NCBI GenBank assembly: GCA_965222505.1
Contig: OZ244956.1
Coordinates: 1,736,001-1,800,000, forward strand
Length of the DNA: 64,000 nt
Direction of reading: 5' to 3'
Source of the DNA: G965222505 sp965222505
GTDB lineage: Bacteria; Bacteroidota; Rhodothermia; Rhodothermales; DATKEJ01
Made by a program: the position numbers and the translations under genes
The notes under the pieces: generated by a model
Database searches by the model: none
The model's input: the letters and a program-made list of their open reading frames with translations, nothing else
What the model was told of the DNA's origin: nothing
Shown here: positions 9,101-17,591 of the stretch, piece after piece
Layout: each line of letters opens with the position of its first letter
Numbering within the stretch: the first letter of the stretch is position 1

Positions 9101-9985
9101 GTCGTCGCTGGAATCGCCACCAACAAGATCTGCCAGCCAGATCGTGAAGCCAACCTGGGGCAGGTCCTCGGTGCCGTCATTTTTGATGGCATGCAGGAGG
9201 AAGATGGCATCGTCGATGAGAATCTGACTCCAGGCCAGCATCCGTACCTCCGTCACCAGACCCATGCCCTTGCGGGTGAGATCGGTGTTATCAGGAAAGT
9301 AGTTTGGATAGCGGTCGTAGGTGTCATCCCCCACCTTGTAGAAAAACTCCTGATCGGCATTGAAGATGTCTTTCCCAAAGAGGCCATTCCAGGAACCAGA
9401 CCAGCCGGGGTCATCCGTATCCCCCACTTTGTCCGGCCAGAAGGGCGGCCAGGAATCGGGTTCGTCAGACTGGGCAATGCCGAAATCGGCCCCGGCAGGA
9501 TTGACGTAGCCTTTGATCGGCTCGAAGGTCCACGACTGGTTTTCGTCCACCGGGTTCGTCCGAAAGTTTGCGACCTCAACGATCCAGAGGTCGTCCCCGT
9601 TTTGGTCCTTCGTTTGCGCCCCGGCCCAAAGCTGGGAGAGCGAAATGTAGATCCGGTTCGTGTTTTTGGGCCACTCGTAGAAAAAGTCGCCCGGGCTACC
9701 GGACTGTGCCGTCTGGGCATAGTTGGTGATGGTCGCCCGGATGTTGTTGCCGTCAATTACATCTTTCCGCCGTTCGAACGGATCCACCCGTTCGGTGCCG
9801 GGCACATGGTTTCGGTCAATGACACCCTGAGCGAGGGCCACATCGCCGATGAAGCAAAACAGCAACATAGATAGTGCGACGTGCGACAAGGAACGTTCTA
9901 CGTGCGACGTTCGACGTTCTACGTGCGACGTTCGACGTTCTACGTGCGACGTGCGACGTTCTACGTTTTCTAATCTTAAACGCAT
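6101..9985 (-). CDS. Large secreted protein with aspartate-rich repeats, Fn3-like domain and C-terminal FlgD-like fold
   Basis: About 1294 residues from the ATG at 9985, which has GGGGAT seven bases upstream; an in-frame Met at 10060 has no such support. The region before the hydrophobic signal (MLLFCFIGDVALAQ) is made of a translated repeat, RRTSHVE read several times. The mature part has many short Asp-rich units such as DRIDNDGDGT and DDNGNGLIDEN, which resemble calcium-binding thrombospondin type 3/EF-loop repeats. A fibronectin type III-like domain follows, then a C-terminal sandwich (VVPNPYV ... VEGTFAIIK) of the kind used as sorting or FlgD-like domain. The gene lies between the TonB receptor and the PorV-like gene, a recurrent arrangement in Rhodothermota. 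Role inferred: surface partner of the receptor. Confidence 0.7.
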   Translation of the reverse strand: MRLRLENVERRTSHVERRTSHVERRTSHVERSLSHVALSMLLFCFIGDVALAQGVIDRNHVPGTERVDPFERRKDVIDGNNIRATITNYAQTAQSGSPGDFFYEWPKNTNRIYISLSQLWAGAQTKDQNGDDLWIVEVANFRTNPVDENQSWTFEPIKGYVNPAGADFGIAQSDEPDSWPPFWPDKVGDTDDPGWSGSWNGLFGKDIFNADQEFFYKVGDDTYDRYPNYFPDNTDLTRKGMGLVTEVRMLAWSQILIDDAIFLLHAIKNDGTEDLPQVGFTIWLADLVGGDSSDDIPFFDVEEDVAFMTDLDGVGTEPFGSDPVGVAAIAFLETPGNAVDRIDNDGDGTTIDCIPSIGECNSPIVPEEFLGGEDPSNGVDDNGNGLIDENLTHVPFSGEQAQSAGVGYADFIDNDGDGETGGPTIDATMVAEASGDVFLRWPPGPQNDPVQQGQTHLLGLDETDVGRTFKDGIDNDDSHANPTSAYPYLSEPGSPLIDQAIVDAAASDPYGRYRVPGTNVILYDVTASDLGKAYADGIDNDEDGAVDEGIDEGIDEMIDESRADGIDNDGDWNPLQDDTGLDGTAFNGDAGDGDGQPTTGAGTSFPGERNIDVTDVSESDQIGLTNVQIIPAFSLNFNSQSDRFLYFTYMIPGDLDINIPEPGENDLVVTSSLFPLKAGQTERISLSIQIGQDRDQALDSRDNALQAYLEDYQFAQAPITPVLTAVPGDGRVTLYWDTDAEESFDQFLAGLGRDPRDFEGYRVYRSTDPAFIDATTITDGFGNQLIRKPIAQFDKIDGFEGFHPVDINGVKFYLGNNSRDANEDASGLAHVYVDTDVTNGITYFYAVTAYDYGSAIDNIPPTETPVRIRRSPGGDIETGRNVVEVTPAAPAAGLRNADIQDLQRTVGFTSSQIGYRIVDPRTIKDGHRYRITFADTLRDGGRNAPDTLTTKHFKLEDITDGKTVIASSEAFKEGVDFPVFSDEGEPFGFELEFFSDPFVTVNSSETGWNREEIFPISIKPYLAAGFLKGFRNPADYKVEIIGAGEGQSVELQARRRTLLPARPTNFRVINESTGEEVNYAFWDLTGDDFVSPTSTEPASFSADPNEAESDRIILVEPRIGDDSGEEIVTWEFSLNFVLSDRVNPTQGDEAQIKVRKPFLSSDVFEFTTVGPTLDEDLASSQLEDIKVVPNPYVVTNRFEPLNPFSTGRGPRRVQFVNLPPKCTIRIFTIGGRLVKQLDRNMGSNDNIGPEELLNGIVEWDLQSEDRLTVSYGVYLYHIEAPGIGEVEGTFAIIK
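9873..9966 (-). repeat. Heptamer array inside a coding region
   Basis: Units of seven bases (GACGTTC, TACGTGC, GACGTGC) follow one another about thirteen times. Because three units make 21 bases, the array is translated in frame as a repeating seven-residue peptide (RTSHVER) ahead of the signal peptide of the large secreted protein. The same heptamers, or their complements, recur in spacers at 33541-34072, 43843-43870 and 45136-45280. Confidence 0.85.
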
Positions 9986-10079
9986 ATCAACATCCCCTGG
10001 GGTCTGGTCTTGACCGGCCCGCATGGTTCGGGGGTGTGTGATGAATAGGGTAGGTTTCATTATCTATCGTTCAGCGGTA

Positions 10080-12899
10080 TTAGAATCGAAAATCGAGGCC
10101 GATCTGGAGGCGGCGGGGTTCTCGGTAGAAGTCAGGACGGATCCAGAAGCCCGGATCGACGGCCCCCTGCCGGAAGATTTCCAGCGTCAGGTCAGGCTCA
10201 CCGGTATCCGAGAACACGGAGTTCACGTTTCGGGTGTTGAACAGGTTGAAGACCTCCACATAGACGCGCGGCTCAAGACCGGCGAAGGCAAACTCTTTGC
10301 TCAGGCTCAAATCCACCTCGAACGCCGAGGGAATCCGGCGGGAGTTACGCGCAAACTCAGGCTGTACATCGTTGCCCACCACCGCAGCCGACGGGAACGA
10401 CGGCGTGTAGGGGAAGCCGGACTCCAGCCGGAACCGGAGCGAACTGGACAACCCGAGGGCATCACCGTAGAGGGCGCCGGCCAGCTTGTGGCGCTGGTCC
10501 CAGTCGAGGGGCAGCAAGGCCAGCGTCGGCTGTTGGTTCGATTGCAGGGCCTGAAATTCCTGGTTGGGATCAGAGTTGGAGCCGTCCACGACCTGGAAGG
10601 TGTAGTTGAGGTCAAACCCGTAGTTCTGGGTAAACTTCTTGCCGAACGTCAGCGTAACGCCGCGTGTGTTGGCATAGTCCCGGTTGGTGAAAATCACATA
10701 GCCCACACCCGGCAGGGCCGTTTCGATGAGCGTAGAGGTCGAGACCCAGTTACGCACATCGCGGTAGTAGGCCGTTACGTCCACCACAAAATCCCCAAGC
10801 CCTTGCTTGAAGCCGATCTCGTACATGGTCGTCTTCTGTGCGTCCAGGTCCGGGTTGCCGAATGCCCCGTAGGTACCGGAGCCGGTCGGGATCTTATAAC
10901 CGAACCCGCCGAAGAGGCGGTCATGGGTGGGAATCTGGAAGAACAGGCCGTAGGAGAAGTGGACCACACCGGCTTCGGTAATGGGATAGGCTACCCCCAG
11001 CCGTGGCGAAAGCTGGACCTTGGGATCTGTATCCTTCCACCAGTAGGCTTCCCGGTCTTCGACGGTCAGGGCATTATCCGACGTTTCTTCCGCCTGGGAG
11101 ATCACGCCGTCCCCATCGAGATCTTTGAAACGGTTGATGGCTTTGAACGGGTTGAAAATGTTGGGATCGCTCGGATCAGCCGGGATGCGGGAACGGGCAT
11201 CGAAGTAATCCAACCGCAGCCCCGCGTTGACGATGAAGTTATCAAACTCCATCTTGTCCTGAATGTAGCCGCTGATGGTGATGGGCTCTACATCATCGAA
11301 GCTGTTGAACTGCGAGGAGGTTTCAACCGGAATCGCCGGTTGGAAGGGTACGATCTGGGTGCCTGTTTCGTCCACAGCCGGAATCAGACCGAAGGCGGTG
11401 AAATTCAGGTAATCCACCCGCGCCAGTACGCCACCTTTGACCAGGTGGTTTTTGCCGATCTGACTGGACAGGTCAAATTTGGCAAGGTAGGAGCGCGTTT
11501 CGCGGTTGAACCGGCCCAGGTCCGTGCCGCCCCGTAAGAAACGCCCGCCACCGGTAAGCACGCTGTCCGGCGGATTAATCAGGAAATCGTTGTACCGGGC
11601 ATCAAACGGGTCTTCAAACCGGAAGGAGGTTTGCTTCCGATAGAAGGTGGCGAAGTTGACGGTATAGAAGGTGGTGGACCCCAGCAGGTGCGTCATTTTG
11701 AGTTTGGCGTTATAGCCATCGTCGGTGAAGGTGGGGATGCCTTCGGGATTCCAGCGGTATCCCAGGTAACGTCCGCCCAGGTCGTCCGAGGTGCTGTTGG
11801 AGCCTTGCCCGTTGAGGTTCAATGTGATGACATCGGTGAGACGATAGCGGAGGTTGCCCTGCCAGCTAAACTTTTCAAAGTCGTTCATCGGCACCACTGC
11901 TCCATCGCCGGGAGTGCCGTCAATGTTGAAATTGCGCACGCCGGAGAGCCACCCTTCGTTGGTGAAGTACCGGCCCAGGGCAAAGAACGTCATCCGGTCC
12001 GAGAGGATTGGGCCTTCGAGGGCCACCTTCAGGTTATAGAACTGGGTGGGGTTTACACTCAGGTAGCTGTAAGGGTCAACGTCCCGGTACAGGATGCCGG
12101 TCGTTTGGTCCTGAAACTCTTCGACCTGTGTGCCGCGCAAGAAGGCCTCGCCTTCATCGGTGTTGCCGGTCACGTAGGTGCCGGAATACACTTCGACCGA
12201 ACCGGCATACTTGTCCGAGCGGCCTTCCTTGGAAACGATGTTGACCACGCCGGACATCGCGTTGCCGAACTCGGCATTGAACGTCCCGGAAATCACCTGC
12301 AACTCTTCGATGCCGTCGTTTTCCAACTGTACGGCCTGGGACCCGTTGTAGCTGTCGGTCACGGGTACGCCATCCACCATAAACACGACCTCACTGCTGC
12401 GCCCGCCGCGGATATGGATGTTGCCATTCCGGTTGGTGATCCCGGCCTGCACGTCCAGAATCTGTGAGAGTTCATTGACAGGCAGTTGGTCGATGGTCTC
12501 GGCCGTCACGCGGGCTTCAGAGCTCGTCAGGTCCTTGCGGACCACAGGCGCTTCGGCGGTAATGACCACCTCCTCGCCCTGGATGACTTCTTCGGCCAGG
12601 TTGAAGTTAACGGTTGTGGTCAGGTCCACATTGACGCCCACGCCGGTTTGCCGTTGCGTAGTAAAGCCAATGAACGAGCACACCAGGGTATAGCTGCCGG
12701 GCCGAACCCCGATCATGATGTACTCCCCGTTGAGGTCGGTGGTGGTGCCCCGTGTGGTCCCGTCGATAAAGATGTTGACCCCCGGCAGGCCGTCGCCGGT
12801 GGCAGCATCGGTCACGCGGCCCGTGATTTTGCCGGACTGGGCCCAGGCTTCGGTGGTGCCAACAAGCAACAGCAGCAGAAAAAGAAGGTTTCGCATCAT
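10080..12899 (-). CDS. TonB-dependent outer-membrane receptor with carboxypeptidase-like regulatory domain
   Basis: About 939 residues from MMRNLLFLL; a Met nine codons earlier (12926) is also possible. The signal peptide ends at AWAQ. Residues about 25-110 form the carboxypeptidase-like regulatory domain (GRVTDAATGDGLPGVNIFIDGT). Next comes the TonB plug domain, with IRGGRSSEVVFMVDGVPV and NAEFGNAMSGVVNIVSK, and then a barrel of over 600 residues ending in the classic terminal phenylalanine (GLDFRF). Such receptors import large ligands across the outer membrane using TonB energy. It starts right after the prolyl isomerase gene and is followed by the large secreted protein and PorV-like genes. 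Context suggests oligosaccharide uptake, but no SusD homologue is present and the ligand is unknown. Confidence 0.9.
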   Translation of the reverse strand: MMRNLLFLLLLLVGTTEAWAQSGKITGRVTDAATGDGLPGVNIFIDGTTRGTTTDLNGEYIMIGVRPGSYTLVCSFIGFTTQRQTGVGVNVDLTTTVNFNLAEEVIQGEEVVITAEAPVVRKDLTSSEARVTAETIDQLPVNELSQILDVQAGITNRNGNIHIRGGRSSEVVFMVDGVPVTDSYNGSQAVQLENDGIEELQVISGTFNAEFGNAMSGVVNIVSKEGRSDKYAGSVEVYSGTYVTGNTDEGEAFLRGTQVEEFQDQTTGILYRDVDPYSYLSVNPTQFYNLKVALEGPILSDRMTFFALGRYFTNEGWLSGVRNFNIDGTPGDGAVVPMNDFEKFSWQGNLRYRLTDVITLNLNGQGSNSTSDDLGGRYLGYRWNPEGIPTFTDDGYNAKLKMTHLLGSTTFYTVNFATFYRKQTSFRFEDPFDARYNDFLINPPDSVLTGGGRFLRGGTDLGRFNRETRSYLAKFDLSSQIGKNHLVKGGVLARVDYLNFTAFGLIPAVDETGTQIVPFQPAIPVETSSQFNSFDDVEPITISGYIQDKMEFDNFIVNAGLRLDYFDARSRIPADPSDPNIFNPFKAINRFKDLDGDGVISQAEETSDNALTVEDREAYWWKDTDPKVQLSPRLGVAYPITEAGVVHFSYGLFFQIPTHDRLFGGFGYKIPTGSGTYGAFGNPDLDAQKTTMYEIGFKQGLGDFVVDVTAYYRDVRNWVSTSTLIETALPGVGYVIFTNRDYANTRGVTLTFGKKFTQNYGFDLNYTFQVVDGSNSDPNQEFQALQSNQQPTLALLPLDWDQRHKLAGALYGDALGLSSSLRFRLESGFPYTPSFPSAAVVGNDVQPEFARNSRRIPSAFEVDLSLSKEFAFAGLEPRVYVEVFNLFNTRNVNSVFSDTGEPDLTLEIFRQGAVDPGFWIRPDFYREPRRLQIGLDFRF

Positions 12900-12929
12900 G
12901 GCGGTATAAGATAGTGAATCAGTCATTCG

Positions 12930-14600
12930 TTATAGACCCCGCAACGACATGGCATTGACCCGTTCGGTATCTATGGTCACCGGGTATTGGGTCTGCAGGT
13001 GGGCTACATGGGCGCGCAAAAACTGCCGGGCGTAATACGGCCGGAGGCGCTGTTGAATATCAGGTTGGGCATCGGCAAACGTCATCGGCTGGCCTGCCCG
13101 GCGGCCCTCAATACGCAAGACCACGTACCGGCCGGCCACTTCCAGCGGGCCGATCACCTCGCCGACGGCCGCGGCTTGCACGGGCTCCATCAGGGACCCC
13201 AGGTCGTCCTGTTCGATCCAGCCGAGGTCCCCCCCCTCAGTGTCAGGGCGGACGCTGTGTTGCAGGGCCAGGGTTTCAAACGAGACCTCATCCAGCAGAT
13301 CGTACAGGCGCTGGGCCTCCACACGGGTATCAACCATGATTTCCCGCAACCGGACTTGCGGGGCCTGCACAAATTCATCGGCAAAGCGGTCGTAATAGGC
13401 ACGAATGGTATCGGCTGGGATTTCCATTTGGGCCATCAGCCGTTGCAGGGCCTGGTCCTGCACCCAATCGTTGAGGGCATCGCGGTGCGCCATCTCAAAT
13501 TCCGGCAGCGCTTCCAGGCCGCGTGCTGCTTCAACGAAACGTTCCCGAATGAGCAGGCCCTGAATGAAGCCCTCCAGATCTTTACGGGTACGGAGATTGG
13601 CACGTTGTTCGGCAGCGGCATACTGGGCCTGCACCTGAAAATCGCTCAGCATCCAGGTTTGGCGAGCGGTCAGTGGGCCGAACGTGACCAGCGGTGCATC
13701 GGCCTGTTCAGACGGCAGGACCCCCTGGCCGGTCAATTGGGCCAACAGGGCCTCGAAGGTCGCCGCATTGAAATGGGGAGCCAGTGTTTCGGCCTGGGCA
13801 CGGAAGAGGTGTTGTTGTGCGGCGGTTTGTTTGCGATGCGTCACGTACTGGTGCATCTGCTCCCGCTTTTCGGCAAAAGCCTGTTCCGTGAGCAAGGGGG
13901 GCGTGAACCGGTCGTCCAGGCGGATGATGGAGTAGCCCTGGGCAGTCCGGACGGGTTCAGAGACCTCGCCGATCTTCAGGGCATAGGCGGCATCCTCGAA
14001 GGACGGGTCCATTTCATCGAAGGAAAACGTGCCGAGCGAACCGCCGTTGTTGGCCAGGGCCGTATCGGCAAAGACTTCGTAGGCGAGGGCTTCAAAGGGT
14101 TCGCCATTTTGCAACCGGGCATAGAGGGCATCGGCCTGGGCACGGGTGCGGGCGTACAGGTGCCGTGCGGTGAGGGTGGTATTGGCCCGGATGAACATGG
14201 CCTGCAACTCGGCCTCCGTCACCTGAAGGGTATCATAGACCATGCGGTGCAGGTAGGCTTCGATGAGGAGTTTGCGCCGCAGGCGTTCCGACTGGAAAGC
14301 ATACCCTGGCTCGGCGGTAATCCCGGCATCCTGGGCTTCCCGCACCAACAGCCGACCGGCAACGAGGGTATTCAGAAAAGCGTGGCGCTGGGCAGGAGCA
14401 TCGTGCTGGCCGGTCTGGAGCAGATAATCCACGTACCGCGCCCGAAAGGTGGATTCGAGGAGTGGTTCTCCGGCGATGGTCGCGACGGCCGGCGGCTGAT
14501 CGGCCCGGACCTCAACACCCAACAGGCAAACCAGCAGGCCCCCTAAAAGCCAGGCCCGAAAGCCTGTGCCGAACCAATCCCAAATGTACAGCCGATGCAT
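12930..14600 (-). CDS. Periplasmic parvulin-type peptidyl-prolyl isomerase (SurA/PpiD-like)
   Basis: About 556 residues from MHRLYIWDWF, which is followed by a hydrophobic signal or anchor segment; upstream Mets at 14612 and 14645 are possible. Two parvulin-type domains are recognisable. The first is around residues 155-250 (ending GSLGTFSFDEMDPSFEDAAYAL ... GYSIIRLDD). The second is around 400-500 (GGDLGWIEQDDLG ... GRYVVLRIEG). This matches SurA-like chaperones that help outer-membrane proteins fold. It is the promoter-proximal gene of the operon that encodes a TonB receptor and a PorV-like barrel, which suggests a dedicated chaperone for those barrels. The 18-bp operator at 14698-14715 lies about 100 bp upstream, so the operon may be under the LacI-type regulator. 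Confidence 0.85.
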   Translation of the reverse strand: MHRLYIWDWFGTGFRAWLLGGLLVCLLGVEVRADQPPAVATIAGEPLLESTFRARYVDYLLQTGQHDAPAQRHAFLNTLVAGRLLVREAQDAGITAEPGYAFQSERLRRKLLIEAYLHRMVYDTLQVTEAELQAMFIRANTTLTARHLYARTRAQADALYARLQNGEPFEALAYEVFADTALANNGGSLGTFSFDEMDPSFEDAAYALKIGEVSEPVRTAQGYSIIRLDDRFTPPLLTEQAFAEKREQMHQYVTHRKQTAAQQHLFRAQAETLAPHFNAATFEALLAQLTGQGVLPSEQADAPLVTFGPLTARQTWMLSDFQVQAQYAAAEQRANLRTRKDLEGFIQGLLIRERFVEAARGLEALPEFEMAHRDALNDWVQDQALQRLMAQMEIPADTIRAYYDRFADEFVQAPQVRLREIMVDTRVEAQRLYDLLDEVSFETLALQHSVRPDTEGGDLGWIEQDDLGSLMEPVQAAAVGEVIGPLEVAGRYVVLRIEGRRAGQPMTFADAQPDIQQRLRPYYARQFLRAHVAHLQTQYPVTIDTERVNAMSLRGL

Positions 14601-14697
14601 TCTGCTACACATGGTAAGGCACCAATAAAATGAAGGGGAAAGCACCCGTTGGTGGTGGCAGCGCCAATGTATAAAATAACGAGAAACGTAGTACCCG

Positions 14698-14715
14698 AAT
14701 GTAAGCGCTTACATT
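14698..14715. promoter_or_regulatory. LacI-family operator palindrome
   Basis: AATGTAAGCGCTTACATT is a perfect 18-base palindrome with the central GCGC and flanking TGTAA/TTACA arms typical of LacI/GalR-type operators. It lies between the divergent prolyl isomerase operon and the GH18 gene. A near copy (GTAAGCGCTTTC) sits just upstream of the LacI-family gene at 18620, so this is very probably that regulator's site. Confidence 0.75.
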
Positions 14716-14750
14716 ATATGATGCAAGTCTTTCTCACAAATTCATTTCTT

Positions 14751-14811
14751 AGTGCGGAGTGCGGCTTAAGATCAAAACCTGAGTCGCACTCCGCACCTCG
14801 CACACCGCACT
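14751..14811. repeat. Heptamer-repeat hairpin (GTGCGGA type)
   Basis: The left arm (AGTGCGGAGTGCGG, 14751-14764) faces a right arm of complementary units (GTCGCACTCCGCAC..., 14783-14810) across a short loop. The loop and right arm share AAAACCTGAGTCGCACTCC and the following bases with the hairpin at 53544-53612. It lies 5' of the GH18 gene. Confidence 0.8.
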
Positions 14812-14932
14812 TTCCATCTAGATCGTTACCCTCAAAATCCGTATACTTCCGAGGTCTTCAGCCACCCGGCATCCCGCGCACGTAGTGACCTTTCATCCCC
14901 TCTTGCAAGGACGGCTGCATCCGTCTTCATAT

Positions 14933-17587
14933 ATGTATTTCCTTTTTCGCCGTATCGGCCATGTGTTGATGCTGGTCAGCCTAGCCTGTCTGCCCCTGTT
15001 GATGCCCCGGTCCGTGGTCGCGCAGGACAAGCTCATTGATGCCACCTCGGTCTTTGCAGTCGATGTGGCCGTTGAACCGGCCTGGTGGGAGACGGTACAC
15101 GTCACGCTGACGTTTACCAACCTTGCGGGTAGCCCCATCGACCTACGGGACAGCCGGCTCTCGTTCGAGACCAACACGCTGCTGACGTTTGTTGCCACCG
15201 ATTTCAATACCCTCTCCTGGGCGCCGACCCAACTCACCCCCACCGCTTCCGGGGATGGCTACACCAATACCGTCCAGTTTGACTTCCCCCCTGGGGACTG
15301 GGTCGTGACCCGGCTGGCCCCCGGCCAATTTATGTCCGTTCGGTTCACCACGCCAGATGCCTTCACCGCCGGCACCCTTACCGACAGTTTTTTGATCGAA
15401 GTGACACCGGACAACGCACCGGCCCTGTCTGACGGGCAACTCACCCTCATCGCCCCTCCGCTTTTTTATCCCGAATTCGGCACCCTGGCCCCGCAGGTTC
15501 ACATCACCGGGCCGTTTGGCTATGAGACTACTTACACGCTGAACTGGGGCGAGACCCGAATCATCGAACACCTGCCGTACGGCACCTATACTATCGAAAC
15601 ACTGGGCCTTGAGGCTCCTGGTTTGGGCCTACTTCCAGGCGGTGACACCCACACCAAGGTGCTTACCGAAAACCGACCGGCCCGGCGCGTGCGCTTGTTG
15701 TATGGCTTTCCCCGCTATTACGCCTCGGTTGCCCTGACCACCCCGGCTGCACCTGCCCCTGGACTCCCCGAACCGGTCATTTCCTATCAGCCTGAAACAG
15801 GGGGGTCGATGGCTACACGACCTGCGCCCTGGGGCACCACGCAATCCCTTGACGGCCTCATCAACCAGACAGTGTATCAGCTCTGGACCGCGCCGATCCT
15901 GCACAACGGCTGGCGGTACACGCCCAACTACACGGCTGAGGCACCCTTCATGCTCAAAACCGACCGCAATCAGGTGCCTGAAGTGGTCTTCACATTCACC
16001 GCCACCCCGGACGACCCCAAGGCCGCCGTTCCCGTTTTGTTTCAGGTTACCGGCTTACCCTCAGGCACATCAGGCACAATTACGCTGCACAGCACGGACC
16101 GCAGCTATGAAACCTCAACCAGCAATGGGTCAGGCACGTTCGGGGAGGTTGCTGTGGGCATGTACACCGTAAACGCCAGTACCGTCACAACAACACGTGG
16201 CGTGTACCAGGCTGCCGTGACCCCCTCGGCGCTACACCTGGAACCCGATGATCCTGCGGCAACCTTGGCCATCACCTACCAGCAAAGCCAAAGCCTGCAA
16301 CACACATTTTCGCCATTCATTGACGCCGCCGGTTGGCCGCTGCCGAACCTGACCAACTTGTTTTCCCTAAGCGGTGTGCGCAATTACGTTCTGGGCTTCA
16401 TTGTAAACCAGGGCATCGGGACGCCCTGCACGCCGCGTTGGGGTGGATACGAACCCTACTATGCCACACAAGATCAAGTGGTAGAAGCCGGAGAGGATGC
16501 CACCCTGCACCTGATCGATGAAATCAATGCCCTGCGTGCCGTGGGCGGCACCGTTATGCTGTCCTTTGGCGGCGCTGCCAATACCCCGATTGCCGCCACC
16601 TGCCCGGATGTTTCCAGCTTGACACAGGCCTACCTGGACGTAATGACCTCCTACGGCATCAACGATCTTGACTTCGATATTGAGGGCACCTGGGTGGCTG
16701 ATCCAGCCTCCATTGCACGGCGCTCCCAGGCCTTGGCTCAACTTCAGACGCTGGCCCCCCAGGCCAACATCTGGCTGACCCTTCCGGTCTTGCCCCAGGG
16801 CCTAACGCCGGACGGTGTGGCCGTTGTTGCCTCTGCCGTAGACGCAGGCGTAGACCTGGCCGGAATCAACATTATGGCGATGGACTACGGCGGAGCCGCT
16901 GCACCAGACCCCAACAACATGGGCCCCTATGCCATCGATGCCCTGACCAACACCCACGCGCAAGTCAAAGCCGTATACACCGACCACGGCCAACCCCGCA
17001 CCGATACCGAAATCTGGGCCATGCTGGGGGTCACGCCGATGATCGGACTGAACGATGTGGTCCCGGAAACCTTTACCCTGGCCGATGCCCAGTTGGTACG
17101 GGATTTTGCCCTCACCAAAAACCTGGGCCTACTCTCGATGTGGTCCATTGGCCGAGACCGCGAGTGTGATGGCGGTTTCTACCCGGATGCCGTCTTTCCA
17201 AATTGCTCCAGCATCCTGCAAGCCGACTATGCCTTCTCGGCCATTTTTAACACCTTCGGCCCGAGTACCTTCCAGGCCCAAACGGCATCGGCTGCCCCCA
17301 CCGTATCCCTTGCCGAAACGCCACAAACCTTTGCCCTGGAAGCCCCGTACCCCAATCCTCTCACGGCCTACACCACCGTTCCGTACACCTTGCCCGAAGC
17401 ATCAGCCGTCCGGATTGAAGTGTTTGATCTGTTGGGCCGATCCGTGCGGATGTTAACCGACAATGTACATGCGGCCGGTCGGCATGAAGTGCGTTTCGAT
17501 GTGGATCAACTCCCGAGCGGACCGTATCTGGTGCGGATGTTGGCTGGTGTACATCAGCAAACCCGCCGGGTACTGGTCTTGAAATAG
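14933..17587 (+). CDS. Secreted GH18-family glycosidase (chitinase-like) with type IX sorting domain
   Basis: The ATG at 14933 gives a signal peptide (MYFLFRRIGHVLMLVSL...SVVAQ); an earlier GTG at 14885 is less likely. The N-terminal half holds one or more beta-sandwich modules with no clear family. The catalytic barrel covers residues ~480-780 with VMLSFGGA (strand 3) and DLDFDIE at 578-584, the GH18 DxxDxDxE signature with Glu584 as likely proton donor. GH18 enzymes cleave beta-1,4-GlcNAc polymers such as chitin by a substrate-assisted mechanism. The C-terminal ~80 residues (YPNPLTAYTTVPY ... RRVLVLK) are a type IX sorting domain, so the enzyme is exported. It faces a LacI-type regulator gene only 4 bp away and has a strong operator upstream. 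Closest-substrate assignment is an inference. Confidence 0.85.
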   Translation: MYFLFRRIGHVLMLVSLACLPLLMPRSVVAQDKLIDATSVFAVDVAVEPAWWETVHVTLTFTNLAGSPIDLRDSRLSFETNTLLTFVATDFNTLSWAPTQLTPTASGDGYTNTVQFDFPPGDWVVTRLAPGQFMSVRFTTPDAFTAGTLTDSFLIEVTPDNAPALSDGQLTLIAPPLFYPEFGTLAPQVHITGPFGYETTYTLNWGETRIIEHLPYGTYTIETLGLEAPGLGLLPGGDTHTKVLTENRPARRVRLLYGFPRYYASVALTTPAAPAPGLPEPVISYQPETGGSMATRPAPWGTTQSLDGLINQTVYQLWTAPILHNGWRYTPNYTAEAPFMLKTDRNQVPEVVFTFTATPDDPKAAVPVLFQVTGLPSGTSGTITLHSTDRSYETSTSNGSGTFGEVAVGMYTVNASTVTTTRGVYQAAVTPSALHLEPDDPAATLAITYQQSQSLQHTFSPFIDAAGWPLPNLTNLFSLSGVRNYVLGFIVNQGIGTPCTPRWGGYEPYYATQDQVVEAGEDATLHLIDEINALRAVGGTVMLSFGGAANTPIAATCPDVSSLTQAYLDVMTSYGINDLDFDIEGTWVADPASIARRSQALAQLQTLAPQANIWLTLPVLPQGLTPDGVAVVASAVDAGVDLAGINIMAMDYGGAAAPDPNNMGPYAIDALTNTHAQVKAVYTDHGQPRTDTEIWAMLGVTPMIGLNDVVPETFTLADAQLVRDFALTKNLGLLSMWSIGRDRECDGGFYPDAVFPNCSSILQADYAFSAIFNTFGPSTFQAQTASAAPTVSLAETPQTFALEAPYPNPLTAYTTVPYTLPEASAVRIEVFDLLGRSVRMLTDNVHAAGRHEVRFDVDQLPSGPYLVRMLAGVHQQTRRVLVLK

Positions 17588-17591
17588 CGTA

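Noticed and set aside
7130..12914. Long plus-strand open frames (for example 8780-9874 and 10023-11537)
   Set aside because: They are shadows antisense to the large secreted protein and the TonB receptor, whose minus-strand frames carry clear domains.
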